Shown here: in pieces, positions 1 through 10,439 of the stretch
Layout of the letters: each line of letters opens with the position of its first letter
Numbering within the stretch: position 1 is the first letter of the stretch
Assembly: GCA_014529385.2 (NCBI GenBank)
Contig: CM043942.1
Span: 47,968,244-48,032,243 of the forward strand
From: Adiantum capillus-veneris
Taxonomy: Eukaryota > Streptophyta > Polypodiopsida > Polypodiales > Pteridaceae
DNA: 64,000 bases
Direction of reading: 5' to 3'
Position numbers and translations under genes: made by a program
Notes under the pieces: generated by a model
What the model was told of the DNA's origin: nothing
The model's input: only the letters and a program-made list of their open reading frames with translations
Databases searched by the model: none

Positions 1-91
1 CACTATATCACAGGGCATGGTCAAATGGGATCAATGGTGGAGGAGGAAAATGTAGGGCGTGCCAATCGTGGACCGTCATATTTGACATTTT

Positions 92-350
92 TCCCGAATT
101 TACTAGTCTGCCCGAATTTACAAATTTGCCCCGAATTTACTACTCGGTCCACATTTACAATATGACATACTCGAATCACCTATATTTCAATGAACGCATG
201 CGGGCGTAGTGGTTAGTGCTCATGGCTCGTAGTGGGGAGGTCGCGGGTTCAAGATATGGGTGCGGACTGCCCCGACTTCACAAGCCTACCCGAATATACT
301 TTTCTCCCCAATTTTACCAAATGTCCCGAATTTACAAATGTGCATCTAGA
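92..350. repeat. Degenerate CCCGAATTTAC motif cluster
   Basis: The motif cccgaatttac or a near copy recurs about every 17-21 bases near 93, 110 and 131, then again near 289 and 323, on both sides of the tRNA-like segment at 192-260. It looks like a short degenerate tandem repeat. No protein-coding signal is visible here. Confidence 0.5.
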
Positions 351-354
351 GGTC
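182..354 (+). mobile_element. Possible tRNA-derived SINE
   Basis: Positions 201-216 resemble a pol III box A (ggcgtagtggttag) and 245-255 a box B (ggttcaagat), at the spacing found in tRNA genes. The stretch cannot fold as a full tRNA because the acceptor stem is not complementary. A 10-bp direct repeat cgaatcacct lies at 172-181 and 355-364 and could be a target duplication. The surrounding CCGAATTTAC repeats make that match less telling. Seen: promoter-like boxes and the direct repeat. Inferred: a SINE. Confidence 0.45.
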
Positions 355-487
355 CGAATCACCTCAAGCGTGGATCCCATTTGAAGCTGCCCGTGCGAGA
401 TAGTGTGGAGGGGAGGTGTTGGCAGAGAATCATTTTCTCAAACGTAGGGGTACTACATTCCCGACCCAAAGAATAGAGGGCGGCGTC

Positions 488-742
488 TGTCAAAGTCAAC
501 GATGCGGAAGCATAAAACAATGGGGAGAACACACGAGAAGAGAAACAGAGAGAGATACTGGTGAACCAACCAGCCTTGGCAATGAATTGATGATTTACAA
601 TGGGGGCAAGGTGGTGCTTATATACGCACCTTCTCAAATTGCCCCACCCATGAATTGACAGATAAGGAAAATAAATACCTAAAGCAAAAATAAATATTGG
701 GATCACATTGGGCTATTCACTTGAGATGTTGTTACTTTAATA
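488..742 (-). repeat. 3' LTR of element A
   Basis: It starts tgtcaaagtcaacgatg and matches 2275-2528 along its length (shared blocks such as gatttacaatggggg, gtgcttatata and gggctattcacttgagatg). The bases just right of it, read on the minus strand, are purine-rich (ccagagaggg), as expected of a polypurine tract. Confidence 0.7.
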
Positions 743-1285
743 CCCTCTCTGGAGCTCATAGTGGACATATGTGGGAAGACCATGGTGATGAAGAAGCTAC
801 CATGGACACCCCAACAACTGTACACTCCAATGGATACACCTCGGTTATGCCTTCACCAATCTTTACTTGATAAGAATGCCATCTTGAGCACATAGAAAAT
901 TGAATTTTTTTAGACCACACTACGTCCAAGAATCCCCATTTGTAAATTGTGGACACATCACATCGAACTAGACAATAAACTTTGAAACACAACTTGTCTA
1001 TAATCCGGCCAACATTAATGGATTGGTGAACTTATCCACAGTGTTTTTAGATACGTCTGATTGGTTCCTTGCGAGATGCATGTGCATTGAACTCCGACCC
1101 ACATATTCAAACAATGATAACTTGGACTCCAACACATGGGCCCAAATCATTTGTAGGGAGCTCCTTTTTATCCCTCTTTGCTTCTCAAAAGCCTCTCTCT
1201 GGTTGAAGCATGTTGCGGAAACCACCATTTGACTAGAAATCTGGCGTTGTGGCCACCACTATGCATGCCATGCTGATCTCCCCTG
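743..1285. other. Interior of element A, no recognised domain
   Basis: Only short minus-strand open frames occur (756-992, 998-1228), and I recognise no protease or integrase motif in them. It lies between the gag-like segment and the 3' LTR, where an autonomous Copia would carry pol. Confidence 0.4.
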
Positions 1286-1735
1286 TCAAATCTTAATCAT
1301 CGTTATCTGTATATCCAACTTGCCTTTGACTTTGTCCTTTTGTGAGTCCCTGCTTTTTCCTTTGGCATTGCATTCCTGAGCCAAACAATGCGTCTTCTCG
1401 CATTTATAACAATGGGTATCAGACCTTGTGGGCACCGAGGCAGCTAACTGAGCACTGATTCTGTCAAGCTTGCCTTTGCCTCTGTCTTCTGGCGAACTCA
1501 TGCATTTTCTTTTGGCTTCACAATCCCGAGCCAAACAATTCGACAATGTCCTTGAGAATTTTACAATTGCATAGGCCACTAATTGGGTACTGGTCGATCC
1601 ACTTTCCATAGCGGATAGTTTGGGTTGTTCATTCAAGGTGGAAGCTTTGCACAAAAACTTATTATCTTTGCCTTTTCCATTTCTCTCACTGTATTTGTTG
1701 GAGAAGCCGAGACCATGCGGGTACCTGTTTGGCAC
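1286..1735 (-). pseudogene. Gag-like fragment with duplicated zinc-knuckle segment
   Basis: The 149-codon minus-strand frame contains CYKCEKTHCLAQEC followed by a Lys-rich tail. This matches a retroviral zinc knuckle (C-x2-C-x4-H-x4-C), except that the histidine position is cysteine. About 50 residues earlier a related segment (NCLARDCEAKRK, then SPEDRGKGKLD) has the same layout, and the DNA of 1311-1411 and 1468-1570 is visibly similar, so a ~155-bp block was duplicated in tandem. The family role is binding of genomic RNA by Gag. No capsid domain is recognisable upstream. It is probably a decayed or captured Gag piece. Confidence 0.45.
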
Positions 1736-2073
1736 AAGTTTGACTCTTGCAAACTGTCCCCAGGCCCCACCAAATGTCTAGCATTTCAAGATGAGGGGGA
1801 GGGAAAATCTCACCAAAATTTTTGTCGTGGGTACCCTTGTCGTAGCCTTTTAAGATGATTTTGCAGGAACCGGAGATGGATGTAGCCCGGGAGCCTCTTA
1901 GAGGCTTCGTTTTAGAATGCTGCCTCAACAAGCCTTCCTCCTCTGTTGAGTGTTTTGAAACACTCTATCAAATCAAATCCCTCTCATTGTCGGCATCTTA
2001 GCATGCTCGTCAGGACATTGCCGTGACCGCTGCCGTTGTCAAGCATCGCTATCGATTGTGCATCAAAACGCAA

Positions 2074-2077
<4 letters not shown>

Positions 2078-2127
<50 letters not shown>
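2078..2127 (+). repeat. Homopolymer run of 50 G
   Basis: An uninterrupted G run inside element A. A run this long could form G-quadruplex structure but is also a classic place for sequencing or consensus error, so the true length is uncertain. The glycine-rich translation across it is an artefact. Confidence 0.9.
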
Positions 2128-2129
<2 letters not shown>

Positions 2130-2262
2130 GTCTTTTACATCACACCAAAGTCCTCCAAAATGCTAGGGTTTCAAGATGCTACCCGTCTACGCCCTACAAC
2201 TCCATGAGCTCAAAGGTCTTCTCTTCAGCATGCTAGTCCTCTCCACGATCAACGACCATGAA

Positions 2263-2274
2263 GCTCTGATACCA
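2263..2274 (-). other. Primer-binding site, initiator tRNA-Met (element A)
   Basis: Plus-strand gctctgatacca is the complement of tggtatcagagc, the usual Copia minus-strand primer site for tRNA-iMet. It abuts the LTR edge directly (TG at 2275), which fixes the element's orientation. Confidence 0.8.
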
Positions 2275-2528
2275 TGTCAAATTCGACGATGAAGAAGCGT
2301 AGAGCAACAGGGAGAATACACAAGAGAGAGAAAGAGAGAGAGATATTGCTGAACTAACCAACCTTCTTGATGATTTACAATGGGGGTAAGATGGTGCTTA
2401 TATACTCACCTTAGCAATTTGCCCTACCCAAGATTTGACAAGTAAGTAAAATAAATACGTAAAGCCAAAATAAAATTTGGGATCATATTGGGCTATTCAC
2501 TTGAGATGCTATAAATTTAATAGCATCA
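2275..2528 (-). repeat. 5' LTR of element A
   Basis: It begins tgtcaaattcgacgatg and ends tagcatca, giving TG...CA ends of 254 bp, and is paired with 488-742. The minus-strand sense contains a TATA-like segment (the complement of gcttatatactc near 2397). Confidence 0.7.
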
Positions 2529-2929
2529 ACCCTGCAAAACCAAGAACAGAGCGGACACTTTTGCAACATTGAATGCAGCAAAGCATCGATCTCTCCATCT
2601 TGCTGATCACAGTCATACGAGCTCTGCCAAAAGATAGGGAACTATTAGTTCATGCCTTCAGTTGTTCTACGCGAAGTGTGAATAGCCTGCTCTATAAAAG
2701 GTTACAAGTGCGCTCGATGCATCAGCGTGGTCTGAACAGAGGCTTACCATCGTTCATGACTATTACCCACTTCCAATTACCAATCACAAATAGTTATCTA
2801 GATAGATTACCCTTTTACCATCAACTTTTTAATTGTCTTGAGATCTTTATGGATGAAGTTTGAATGCACATTCATTCAAACTATATCAGAGCATTGACAA
2901 GCTTGATGCACTTTGTCCTCAGGCACCTC
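2529..2929. other. No recognised feature
   Basis: Single-copy-looking sequence between the LTR of element A and a Copia RNase H remnant. One plus-strand 96-codon open frame (2573-2863) has no motif I recognise and no coding neighbour, and is probably chance. Confidence 0.4.
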
Positions 2930-3470
2930 ATGAGTGAAAGTGATGTGTCACATCAATGTGATTTGTCTCCACATTAAACACTAAGGTAGATTGCATATTA
3001 ATAAGTACCTACATAGCTTCCTTGCTAGCATATGGCATAACACCATACTTTGCTTCTCTGATAGATTGAAATGTATAATCTTGCAAAGAAAGATTGCTAT
3101 GAACTGCACCAATGAATTCTCTGACATAGACCTTTTGTTGTCCACATTCCTTGCATAATTTGTATCCATATAACCAGCTACGTCTCCATCATTGCCTCCA
3201 AAGAAAATACATAAGTTATCTTTGGTACCATTCAAATATACATCACCATAGCCTTCAAGGACTTAAAATGGTTCTTTCCAAAATGTTCATAAACTTGCTT
3301 ACAACTCCCACTACAAATGCAATGTTTGTACAAGTCCCAATATGGCATACATCAAAGAACCAACAATACATGCATATGGAATCGTGGTCATCTCATTCCT
3401 TATATGACAAGATATGGGACATTTTCCTTAGGCGAGTTTCGCCAATAAAGGGAATGAAGTAGAAATCGGA

Positions 3471-3516
<46 letters not shown>

Positions 3517-3815
3517 AAAACAAAACAAAAAACAAAACAAAACACTTCAATACACAAAAGGGTACTCTTTTTGTGACTAGTAAAGAACATTCTTTGCCTT
3601 GTCCCACATAAATATGGTTTGTTGTCAAAGTTCTTGTGTTACTTTTCCTTCAATGCATCTACCTCAAGGATGTGTTTCCAAGTTATGAGCATGCCATACA
3701 CATAAAGGATCAAAATCAATAGACTAGCAGGGACTAGCATCTATAGCTTTCTTTGTATAGTGGCAATGACCTTGAGACTTCATAAAAGTAGAAAACTTTT
3801 GGTACCATTCCCTTG
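2930..3815 (-). pseudogene. Decayed Ty1/Copia RT - RNase H fragment
   Basis: On the minus strand, Copia signatures appear in order across several frames. WYQKFSTFMKSQG lies near 3800. A degraded catalytic box reads LYVYGMLIT where LYVDDMLIV is expected (near 3700). EHFGKNHFKSLK follows (Copia EHWKAVK). GDVAGYMDTNYARNVDNKRS (3150-3210) is the start of RNase H, and VETNHIDVTHHF (near 2970) its end. The RT aspartates are lost and a long C run interrupts it. Element H's LTR or tandem repeats lie immediately upstream at about 3803, so the RT is truncated there. It is non-functional. Confidence 0.75.
3472..3505 (+). repeat. Homopolymer run of 34 C followed by A-rich tract
   Basis: Thirty-four C residues, then an A-rich stretch with repeated caaaa units to about 3541. 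It lies inside the Copia remnant. Its length is uncertain for the same reason as the G run at 2078. Confidence 0.9.
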
Positions 3816-4125
3816 TGGAATGAGCTTGTCACTTCTGATTCTAGGTTTGAGATTAAGAGTCAGATATCAGATAAGATATAGAGGAAACAATTTCACACTT
3901 CAAATGAACATAGGAAATCAGATATGAATTGAACTGAAAGTACAAAGTTAGATGTACCATTTCCTTGTGGAATGAGCTTGTCATTTTTGATTCTAGGATG
4001 GAGATTAAGAGTCAGATATCAGATAAGATATAGAAAAAAAAGATTTAGACTTCAGATGAACATAGGAAATTGAACTAAAAGTACAAAGTCACATGTATTG
4101 AACTAAAAGTACAAAGTCACATGTA
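3803..4125. repeat. Tandem duplications (152-bp unit plus 28-bp unit)
   Basis: A ~152-bp unit starting taccattcccttgtggaatg at 3803 recurs at 3955 with a few changes. A 28-bp unit containing gaactaaaagtacaaagtca is then tandemly doubled at about 4070-4125. These repeats occupy the 3' (R/U5) half of the LTR assigned to element H. Confidence 0.8.
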
Positions 4126-4411
4126 TTGGAGATAATATATTCAGATGATGAAATAGAGTACAACTTGCACCAAGTGCTAATTACAACATCTTAATGACAA
4201 TAGGAGCAATAGCTCAATGATTTCAAAGACTCAAGATAACATAACAGGTGACAACAATCCCCAAAATGAAAGTAGCAAATCCTATTTATAGGTACCCGTG
4301 CTGGGTTTTGACTGACTGTGCACTGATACAATTATTATAGTAATTACTATCATGAATGCTAAACCCAACTATGTATAAGTGTTTGTATAGAGACGTTTCC
4401 CACTATTTACA
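3803..4411 (-). repeat. Candidate 3' LTR of a minus-strand Gypsy (element H/F)
   Basis: Minus-strand sense begins TGTAAATAGTGGGAAACG right after a purine tract (cggaggaaga, 4412-4421). A TATA box (tataaatagg, 4282-4291) lies about 120 bp in, followed by a leader-like stretch. That order (PPT, TG, U3, TATA) is LTR-like. No partner LTR is present, so the outer boundary near 3803 is a guess. Confidence 0.45.
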
Positions 4412-4421
4412 TCTTCCTCCG

Positions 4422-7186
4422 TTTTTTTGAATTTTGGTGTATTCCAAAAATTCAGCTAGCGCACTTATGTCAACATCTGTGCTTTTGTTTATCTAGAGCT
4501 TTCTTCATAGTGGTCTTCTTAACTATCTGGGGTGGACTTTGAAGTGTTCTAGGTTGACCACGTCCTTGAGCGCTCGAGCCAATGCTCTCCTTCTAGATGA
4601 TTCGATAAATGGCCTCCTTCTCCAATTGCTCCCTGCGCTCAATCATCATCTCCACTTCATAAGGTGTTAGCATGTTATAGGTTTTTGTGTCAGGATCATA
4701 CATTGTCTTGTTGACTCAAGTGAGCCTAGATTTGGCCAACTTGTGACATATTGACGCAGTATGCATCCAACTAGCTGGATCTTGCTGGATCCAACCAACC
4801 AGCTAGATCTGGTTGGTTGGCCCTAATGTGAGCTTCAAAGAGTATTTTGGCCATCTCTCTAAATTGGAGTTCAGAGCTTGCTTTGTTGCAAGTTTTTTGA
4901 GGCTTTCATTGAGAATTGGAGCAATTCATTGGTATACTTAATCAGCATGCCAATCTGGCTCTACCATTGCGTCATCATTTCTTCGAAGTTGATTGGTCGT
5001 CTTTCATTTTTGACACTCATTCAACACATTCTTCCAGGCTACCCACAATGCCTTCCTCTACTCATACTATTCTTTGATTTGATCTACAATTTTGATATAT
5101 CGATGTTGATTAGTTGGTTCATTTTACTTGGGGTATAACACCGGGTAAAACCTAGGAAGTTCATCCTCCTTCATTGGAAAAGCATACATTAGCATAGGAG
5201 AATCAAGTACTACTTCAATGTAGTTCAGGACTATGTGGTTCTCTTGTTGCATCATCTGCTCAAAATACAAACCAGGTGAAAAACAAACTCTTCAACGTAG
5301 TCTCCTATTCTCTGAGACTCATTCTCACTTTAAGGCCTCTCTAGCTGGATACATTTTTCTCCAAAAAAATTGTGAATTTTTGATGCAACAGCCGTTTGCA
5401 ATCTACATCTTAGTCAACTGCATCTCTAATTTGATATCCTTCATACACTTATAAGACAACCGATTTCCTAGTAGCATCTCCAACTGGATACCCAAGCTGT
5501 GCACATTCATCGTAGTTATTTATTGAGCGTGAGGGATCACCACCAGATCATCTTTAGTCAGCACAAATTTTGGAACCCTATCCAAAACCTAAATCACATT
5601 CCGACCTGGGTGTAGTCTAGAGGATGGCTATTCATGGTAACTAATAATATAACACTGCTCAATCATCCTCTTTTCCCCCACAAAAATAATCTTCAGATCC
5701 AAATACATATCATCATCATGTAAGGAATTTTGGATTTGAAGGGCTTTCTCCTGATGTAGGCTCTTGTTCAAGATTAAACATTGATTAGAGTAGTCTGGAT
5801 TGACATTCATCTCAATCAACCTTGCCTTCCCTTTCTCCACTTTTCTCAGTGCCCTACTCTACTGCTCACCTACTAGAGGGAGATCCAGTGTAGCCTTCTG
5901 TTGTCCTTGTTGGTTATGGTGGTTACCCTGATGTTTCCCTTGCTTAGCGGATTGGTCTGTGGTGGTACCCTTGGTTCCTTCATGCGTGGTGTTGAATTGG
6001 TTTCCCCTGTTGCCGAGCTCAAAGCTGGAGGAGGTGGAGGGGATTGGACATCGTCATCATCCTTCTTATCTAAAACTCCCGCCCCAGTCTCCCTATCTTT
6101 ATCCTACTCATCATCTTCATCTTCTTTATCCTCATCCACATTGTGAGTTAGATGTTCAATGAGGGCTTCATTGGAAAATGTGACAGTATAAACTAAAGTT
6201 TTCTCTTTTGAATCCTCCTTTATGGTAATCAACCGATTTTCCAAGTCTTCAAAATTCAAAGTGAGATTTCCATCAGTATCAGATATATCCTCCATGGATT
6301 GGTAAATGCATTTATTGAGGATAGATTGTTTCAATACAATATGCACTTCCTTTAAACTATTGCAGACTATAAGTATTCTTTTGGTCTAACTGCACCCTCT
6401 CCATACTCATATCCTTGGTTAGTCTCCACTTATCCGCACTTAGAGTGGAGTTTTGGGTCTTTATCTATTCCACCTATTGTTGAAGTGCCTTGATGGTATT
6501 GTGATCCTGCTCGTGTCTACATTCTACATTACTTAAATATTCTTTCTTTGAAATGATCTCTTTCCTTTGTTTTTCAGACTTGAGGACCTCTCTTTCCAAT
6601 TTCGCCTCAATACAGGTTATGTCAGACATTGCTTGACAGAAGTCTAGGCTTGCATCATCTAATCAATGGAATTTACTATAGTGTTCCAACCCGTATGGAT
6701 CATCACTACATAGCTATTTGTAATAGTCTTTGGATCTAACTTATCAGCTTTGTATGTAATTACTAGGCTTTTATATGAAACTGGTAGCTTCTAAGATGTG
6801 TCCATGACCCTACTGTCTACCGGTTTATTCATTTAAAGTGCCTATAACCTATCCATTGATGTTTCAATGACAGCGGAGGTGACAACAATGGACTGTTTAG
6901 AGGTGCTTTGGACTCTTCTACAATCTAATTGAAGTCTTTGGGTTGGTGCCTTGCAACACAATTACTATTGCCTCGAATGTTCCAAGAGCTTTTTCAAAAG
7001 TAGATTCTGTTGTTTTCTCAACTATTGATGTGGCGGCGGAAATTTTCTTACTGTTGCGAGCACTAAGCTGATCCCATAACTTTTTGATGAGCTTTTGCTT
7101 CTTTGTTGCTGGTTTAGATGTCCAAACTTCATCCTTACCCAAATCTCTTTTGGCTCCAAGTGTGACCAGAGTCGTTTGCTCTATCT
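4422..7186 (-). pseudogene. Decayed 3' accessory ORF region of a Gypsy element (H)
   Basis: Minus-strand fragments in shifting frames fill this stretch: 6918-7142 (Lys/Ser-rich, MGKDEVWTSKPATKKQKL), 6104-6346 (acidic C-end), a Glu/Lys-rich coiled-coil-like stretch around 6450-6660 (EAKLEREVLKSEKQRKEI), 5628-5840, and 4440-4700 with MLTPYEVEMMIERREQLEKE just before the purine tract. No enzyme motif is present. It resembles in kind, not in sequence, the coiled-coil ORF of element E. I infer it is the extra 3' ORF of the Gypsy whose pol lies at 10.44-13.74 kb, split off by the Copia at 7.19-10.44 kb. Confidence 0.4.
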
Positions 7187-7189
7187 AAG

Positions 7190-7410
7190 ATCTTAGATCA
7201 CTAGTGAGGGGAGTGGATCCCCGTGCTAGTGTGCATGCAGGAAGGGGGAAGGAGAAGAGGAGAGGAGAGAGACCAAGCCTTTGGGGGAAACACACAGCCA
7301 GTGTTTGTTTGTGTCTCCTTTATTCTTTTTGTATGTAGAAGGAATACAAGGGTTAGTGAGTTAGTGAGGGTAGGGGGTGTCCGGGCAGCCAGCGACAAGG
7401 CCTTTACCCA
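7190..7410 (-). repeat. 3' LTR of Copia element G
   Basis: To its right, the minus strand reads ctttaagtgggagattttt, a polypurine tract nearly identical to the one beside Copia K (43,398-43,415). The LTR then starts at the TG complementary to ca 7409-7410. The left edge lies near the palindromes ctaagatcttag and tcactagtga (7185-7207) and is uncertain. There is no second LTR copy. Confidence 0.5.
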
Positions 7411-7499
7411 AAAATCTCCCACTTAAAGTCCAATGTGATCGTAAGTGGTGACTAGAACTAGTATGTACATCCATGAAGCACGCCAGCTTCACCCTTATT

Positions 7500-8310
7500 C
7501 AAATCTGCTCATCCTACACCCATTAAATCGATGCACATTACAAAATGCTCCGTAGCTAGGCTCTTCGTAAGAGAATTTGCTACGCTTTCATCAGTGTGTA
7601 TCTTAACAAGCTCCAAACGCTTATTCGTCAATGCATCTCAGATGAGATGTTACCTCACCTCAATGTATTTTAACTTCTTGCCAAAGCAATGGCACTCTGA
7701 CTATCACAATGAAAAACTGAAACCTACTAAATGTCTAGATCTCCCACTAGACGAGCCAACCATATAGCTTCCTTGTTGGCATTTGACACTGCAACGTACT
7801 CAGCCTCTATAGTGGAAGAAGACATACAATCTTGGAGAGATGATCTCCAAGAAATGGCCCCTCCTACATTACGAAAATGTAGCCAAACTTAAATCTCTTA
7901 TTGTCTCTGCAACCCGCATAATCTGCATCTGTGTAACCAACAATAGATGCATCACCATTACTGAAGCGTACAGTTAGCCATATATCAACTAACCACTCCC
8001 ACTGCAAATTCAATGTTTGGCCTTGTAGCTACCATATCATACATTAGATTGCCTACAACCAAAGAGTATGGAACACTTGCCATTTTTGCTCTATTAGCAT
8101 CCAACATAGGAGAATCTTCCTTGCTAAGTTTCAAATATGATGGTAGTGGGTTATTCACTGTCTTCCCCCCTGCATATTGAAATGTTCTAAGACCTTGTGG
8201 ATATAGGATTCACGTGATAAGAATGCTTCTTTTCTTGTCTCTCTTGATACTCATACCAAGAAAATGATTTGCTTCACCCAAATTCTTCATATCAAAGTTT
8301 TTGTTCAATA
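7500..8310 (-). pseudogene. Copia RNase H remnant (element G)
   Basis: Minus-strand coding traces follow directly on the RT. Near 7,900-8,060 the plus-strand text aaccaacaatagatgcatca and neighbours read in antisense as the Copia GYTDADYAG-type segment that opens RNase H, and near 7,780 as a remnant of the WLVGLVGEI-like stretch. Stops and frameshifts are frequent, so exact boundaries cannot be set. It would degrade the RNA strand of the RNA/DNA hybrid in an active element. Confidence 0.5.
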
Positions 8311-8316
8311 TTTGCT

Positions 8317-8709
8317 TTAATTTGGAAATCTCCTCTCAGTGGACTTTCCTACAATGAGCATGTCATCTACATACAAAATGAGAATGACCAAAGAACCATC
8401 ACTAAGTTTCTGTGTATACAAGCAGTGATCCTCTTGACTCCTTCTAAAACCCTTGGACCGCATAAATGCATCAAAATTTTGATACCATTGCCTTGAACCC
8501 TGTTTTAAGCCACAAAGTGTTTTCTTGAGTTTGCATAGAAGATCCTCCCTACTAGGGTGTTCAAAACCTTCAGGTTGCTTCATGTAAACATCCTCTTCTA
8601 GATCCCCATGAAGAAAGGCTATCTTCACATCTATTTGGACAAGTTCCATGTCCTCAATGGCTACTAGGCCAAGCACTATATGCAATGTAGTCATCCTAAC
8701 TATGGGCAA
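8317..8709 (-). pseudogene. Copia reverse transcriptase fragment (element G)
   Basis: A 130-codon open frame carries the Copia RT core: VQIDVKIAFLHGDLEEDVYM (first catalytic Asp), QPEGFEHPSREDLLCKLKKT, CGLKQGSRQWYQNFD, then ILYVDDMLIVG with the catalytic YVDD box intact. The family copies retrotransposon RNA into DNA in cytoplasmic particles. The frame is open only over the palm region. The N-terminal fingers (8,710-9,150) and the thumb are broken by stops, so it cannot be active as it stands. The RNase H remnant follows on the same strand. Confidence 0.9.
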
Positions 8710-9159
8710 GAAGTTTTTGTCAAAATCAACTCCCTTCTATTGGTTGAATCCCTTAGCAACCAATCGAGTCTTGTACTTAGATTGTGGATTATTTGATGTA
8801 AACTTTTACACATTTGCAAGGTAAGGTATGCTTGCCTTATAGAAATTTAACTAAGTCCAATGTCTCATTAGTGACAATCAAGTTGCACTCACATTGAATG
8901 GACTACTCCCACTCGATCTTGTCATCCATTTGCATGGCTTCTTTGTAACAAGATGGCTCACTGTAATCAATCAGCATGACATAGCCCCCGACCTTGGCTA
9001 AAATCGCTAAGGTCAATATGAGGATCTAGTAGATCACCTCAAGGCCTAATAATTGCTCTTTGCCCTATCAATTGGGGCTCTACTAGTGGAAGGTACATCA
9101 CTAGGCTTCTGAGTTTTCACAGAATATGAGGGAATAACCTGAATGTGACTTTTCTATAC

Positions 9160-9900
9160 TCAACCTCTTTGATAGGTTTTTTTGTGCATTTTTGACTCAT
9201 TGAAGATAAAATGTGAACTGTGAATTACTTTGCAAGATTTTGGGTGCCAAAGATGATATCGGAAAATGCACTTGTGTGACTTTGGGTCTAGTTTTTTTCG
9301 AAGTTCTTTGGGCACATGTGCATATGACTCACATCCAAAGACACGCAAATGATCATAATGTGGTTTGTTTCCAAACCACAAATACTCTAGAATCTATTAA
9401 TTCAATGGCATACTAGGTGATTGATTGATAATATGTATTGTTGCCAATACTACCTCTTCTCAAAAGGTTTGAGTCAAATTTTCCATAGAAAGCATGGTTG
9501 TGACTCGCTTCATTCTTTCTGCAATTACATTGTGATTAGGTGTGTAATGTGCACTAAGATGCCTCTTAATAACTCTCTTACTATAGAAATTATTGAATCC
9601 TTGGAGACATATTCTCCACCATTATCAATCCTCAAGCTGTAGTAAACTTCTTTCCAGATTGATTTTCTACTAGTGCTAAGAATTTCTCGAAAGTAGAGAA
9701 GACCTAATCCTCATATCGCAAAGGAAAACCCACACCTTCCTAGTGGAATCATCTATGAAAATCACAAAATAGCTAGCTCCCCCTAGAGACTTGGTCTACA
9801 TAGGATTGTAAATGTTGCTATGCACAAGCTCTAGTGGCTGTATACACTCCCTATTCAATGGGGATGAGGTGGTCCTAGTTTGTTTACCAGAAATGGAGTG
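9160..9900 (-). pseudogene. Copia integrase remnant (element G)
   Basis: The best frame (9160-9381) reads FGNKPHYDHLRVFGCESYAH followed by VPKELRKKLDPKSHKCIF, the conserved C-terminal end of the Copia integrase core. Upstream, to about 9,900, short frames keep integrase-like text around the antisense of attatcaatcctcaagctgt (the IRSDNGGEY segment). Stops and frameshifts interrupt the catalytic core. Integrase inserts the cDNA into chromosomes, and this copy cannot. Confidence 0.75.
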
Positions 9901-10390
9901 TCACATATAGAAAAGTCAGAATAACTTCACACAGGAAAGTAACCAAAATGAGCTAGTGTTTTCATTCCCTTTTGGCTCATATGGCCTACCTGGATATACC
10001 ATAACTCAGTAGATGGAAGCTCATCTATGGATATACAATCCTCTTTTACACACAAAACAAACATAGAGTAAAGTGTTCCATGTTTCAAACCCTAAACATC
10101 ACAAAATTTGCCTTCTGAATTGGTGGTTGTTCCCCAAGTCATCAAGCTGACGAGTAGATAAAAAAAAATTTGTTGACCTGGGAACATGTCTAACATTCTT
10201 GACTATGAATTATGTGCCATTTTGCATGACTAGCTTGATGTCTCTAGCACCATGTATTTTGAGCTCATAGGCATCATCAAGCTTCACTCTGCCACCCACC
10301 AGTATGTGCATACGTAGAGAACCATTCTTAATGATGTGTCACATTGAATTTGGCTTCAAAATCTCTGACTCGATTTTTATCAAAGCTAGC
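9900..10390 (-). pseudogene. Copia protease / GAG-pre-integrase remnant (element G)
   Basis: Minus-strand traces include VKNVRHVPRSTNFFLSTRQL (near 10,150-10,210), the conserved end of Copia protease (DVRHVP..NLIS), then VGHMSQKGMKTLAHFG (near 9,960), the GAG-pre-integrase LGHMSEKGM block. The catalytic DSGC segment is not recognisable. An in-frame stop interrupts the protease. Confidence 0.6.
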
Positions 10391-10439
10391 ATCTTGTGCA
10401 ATAAGAGCATATAGACTAAGATCTGTTGCTGTAAAGATG

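Larger units (their letters stand above)
488..2528 (-). mobile_element. Short gag-only LTR unit (element A)
   Basis: Two related ~250-bp direct repeats (488-742 and 2275-2528) flank about 1.5 kb. A primer site complementary to initiator tRNA-Met abuts the right copy and a purine tract abuts the left copy, so the element reads on the minus strand. The interior has zinc-knuckle-like coding sequence but no protease, integrase or RT, so it is probably a non-autonomous Copia-type derivative. No matching target duplication was found, and the two LTRs are clearly diverged, which suggests an old insertion. Confidence 0.7.

Noticed and set aside
192-262. Functional tRNA gene
   Set aside because: Boxes A and B are recognisable, but acceptor and anticodon stems do not pair, so it is at best a tRNA-derived repeat.
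2036-2236. Glycine-rich protein
   Set aside because: The glycine comes only from the 50-G run in the interior of an LTR unit.
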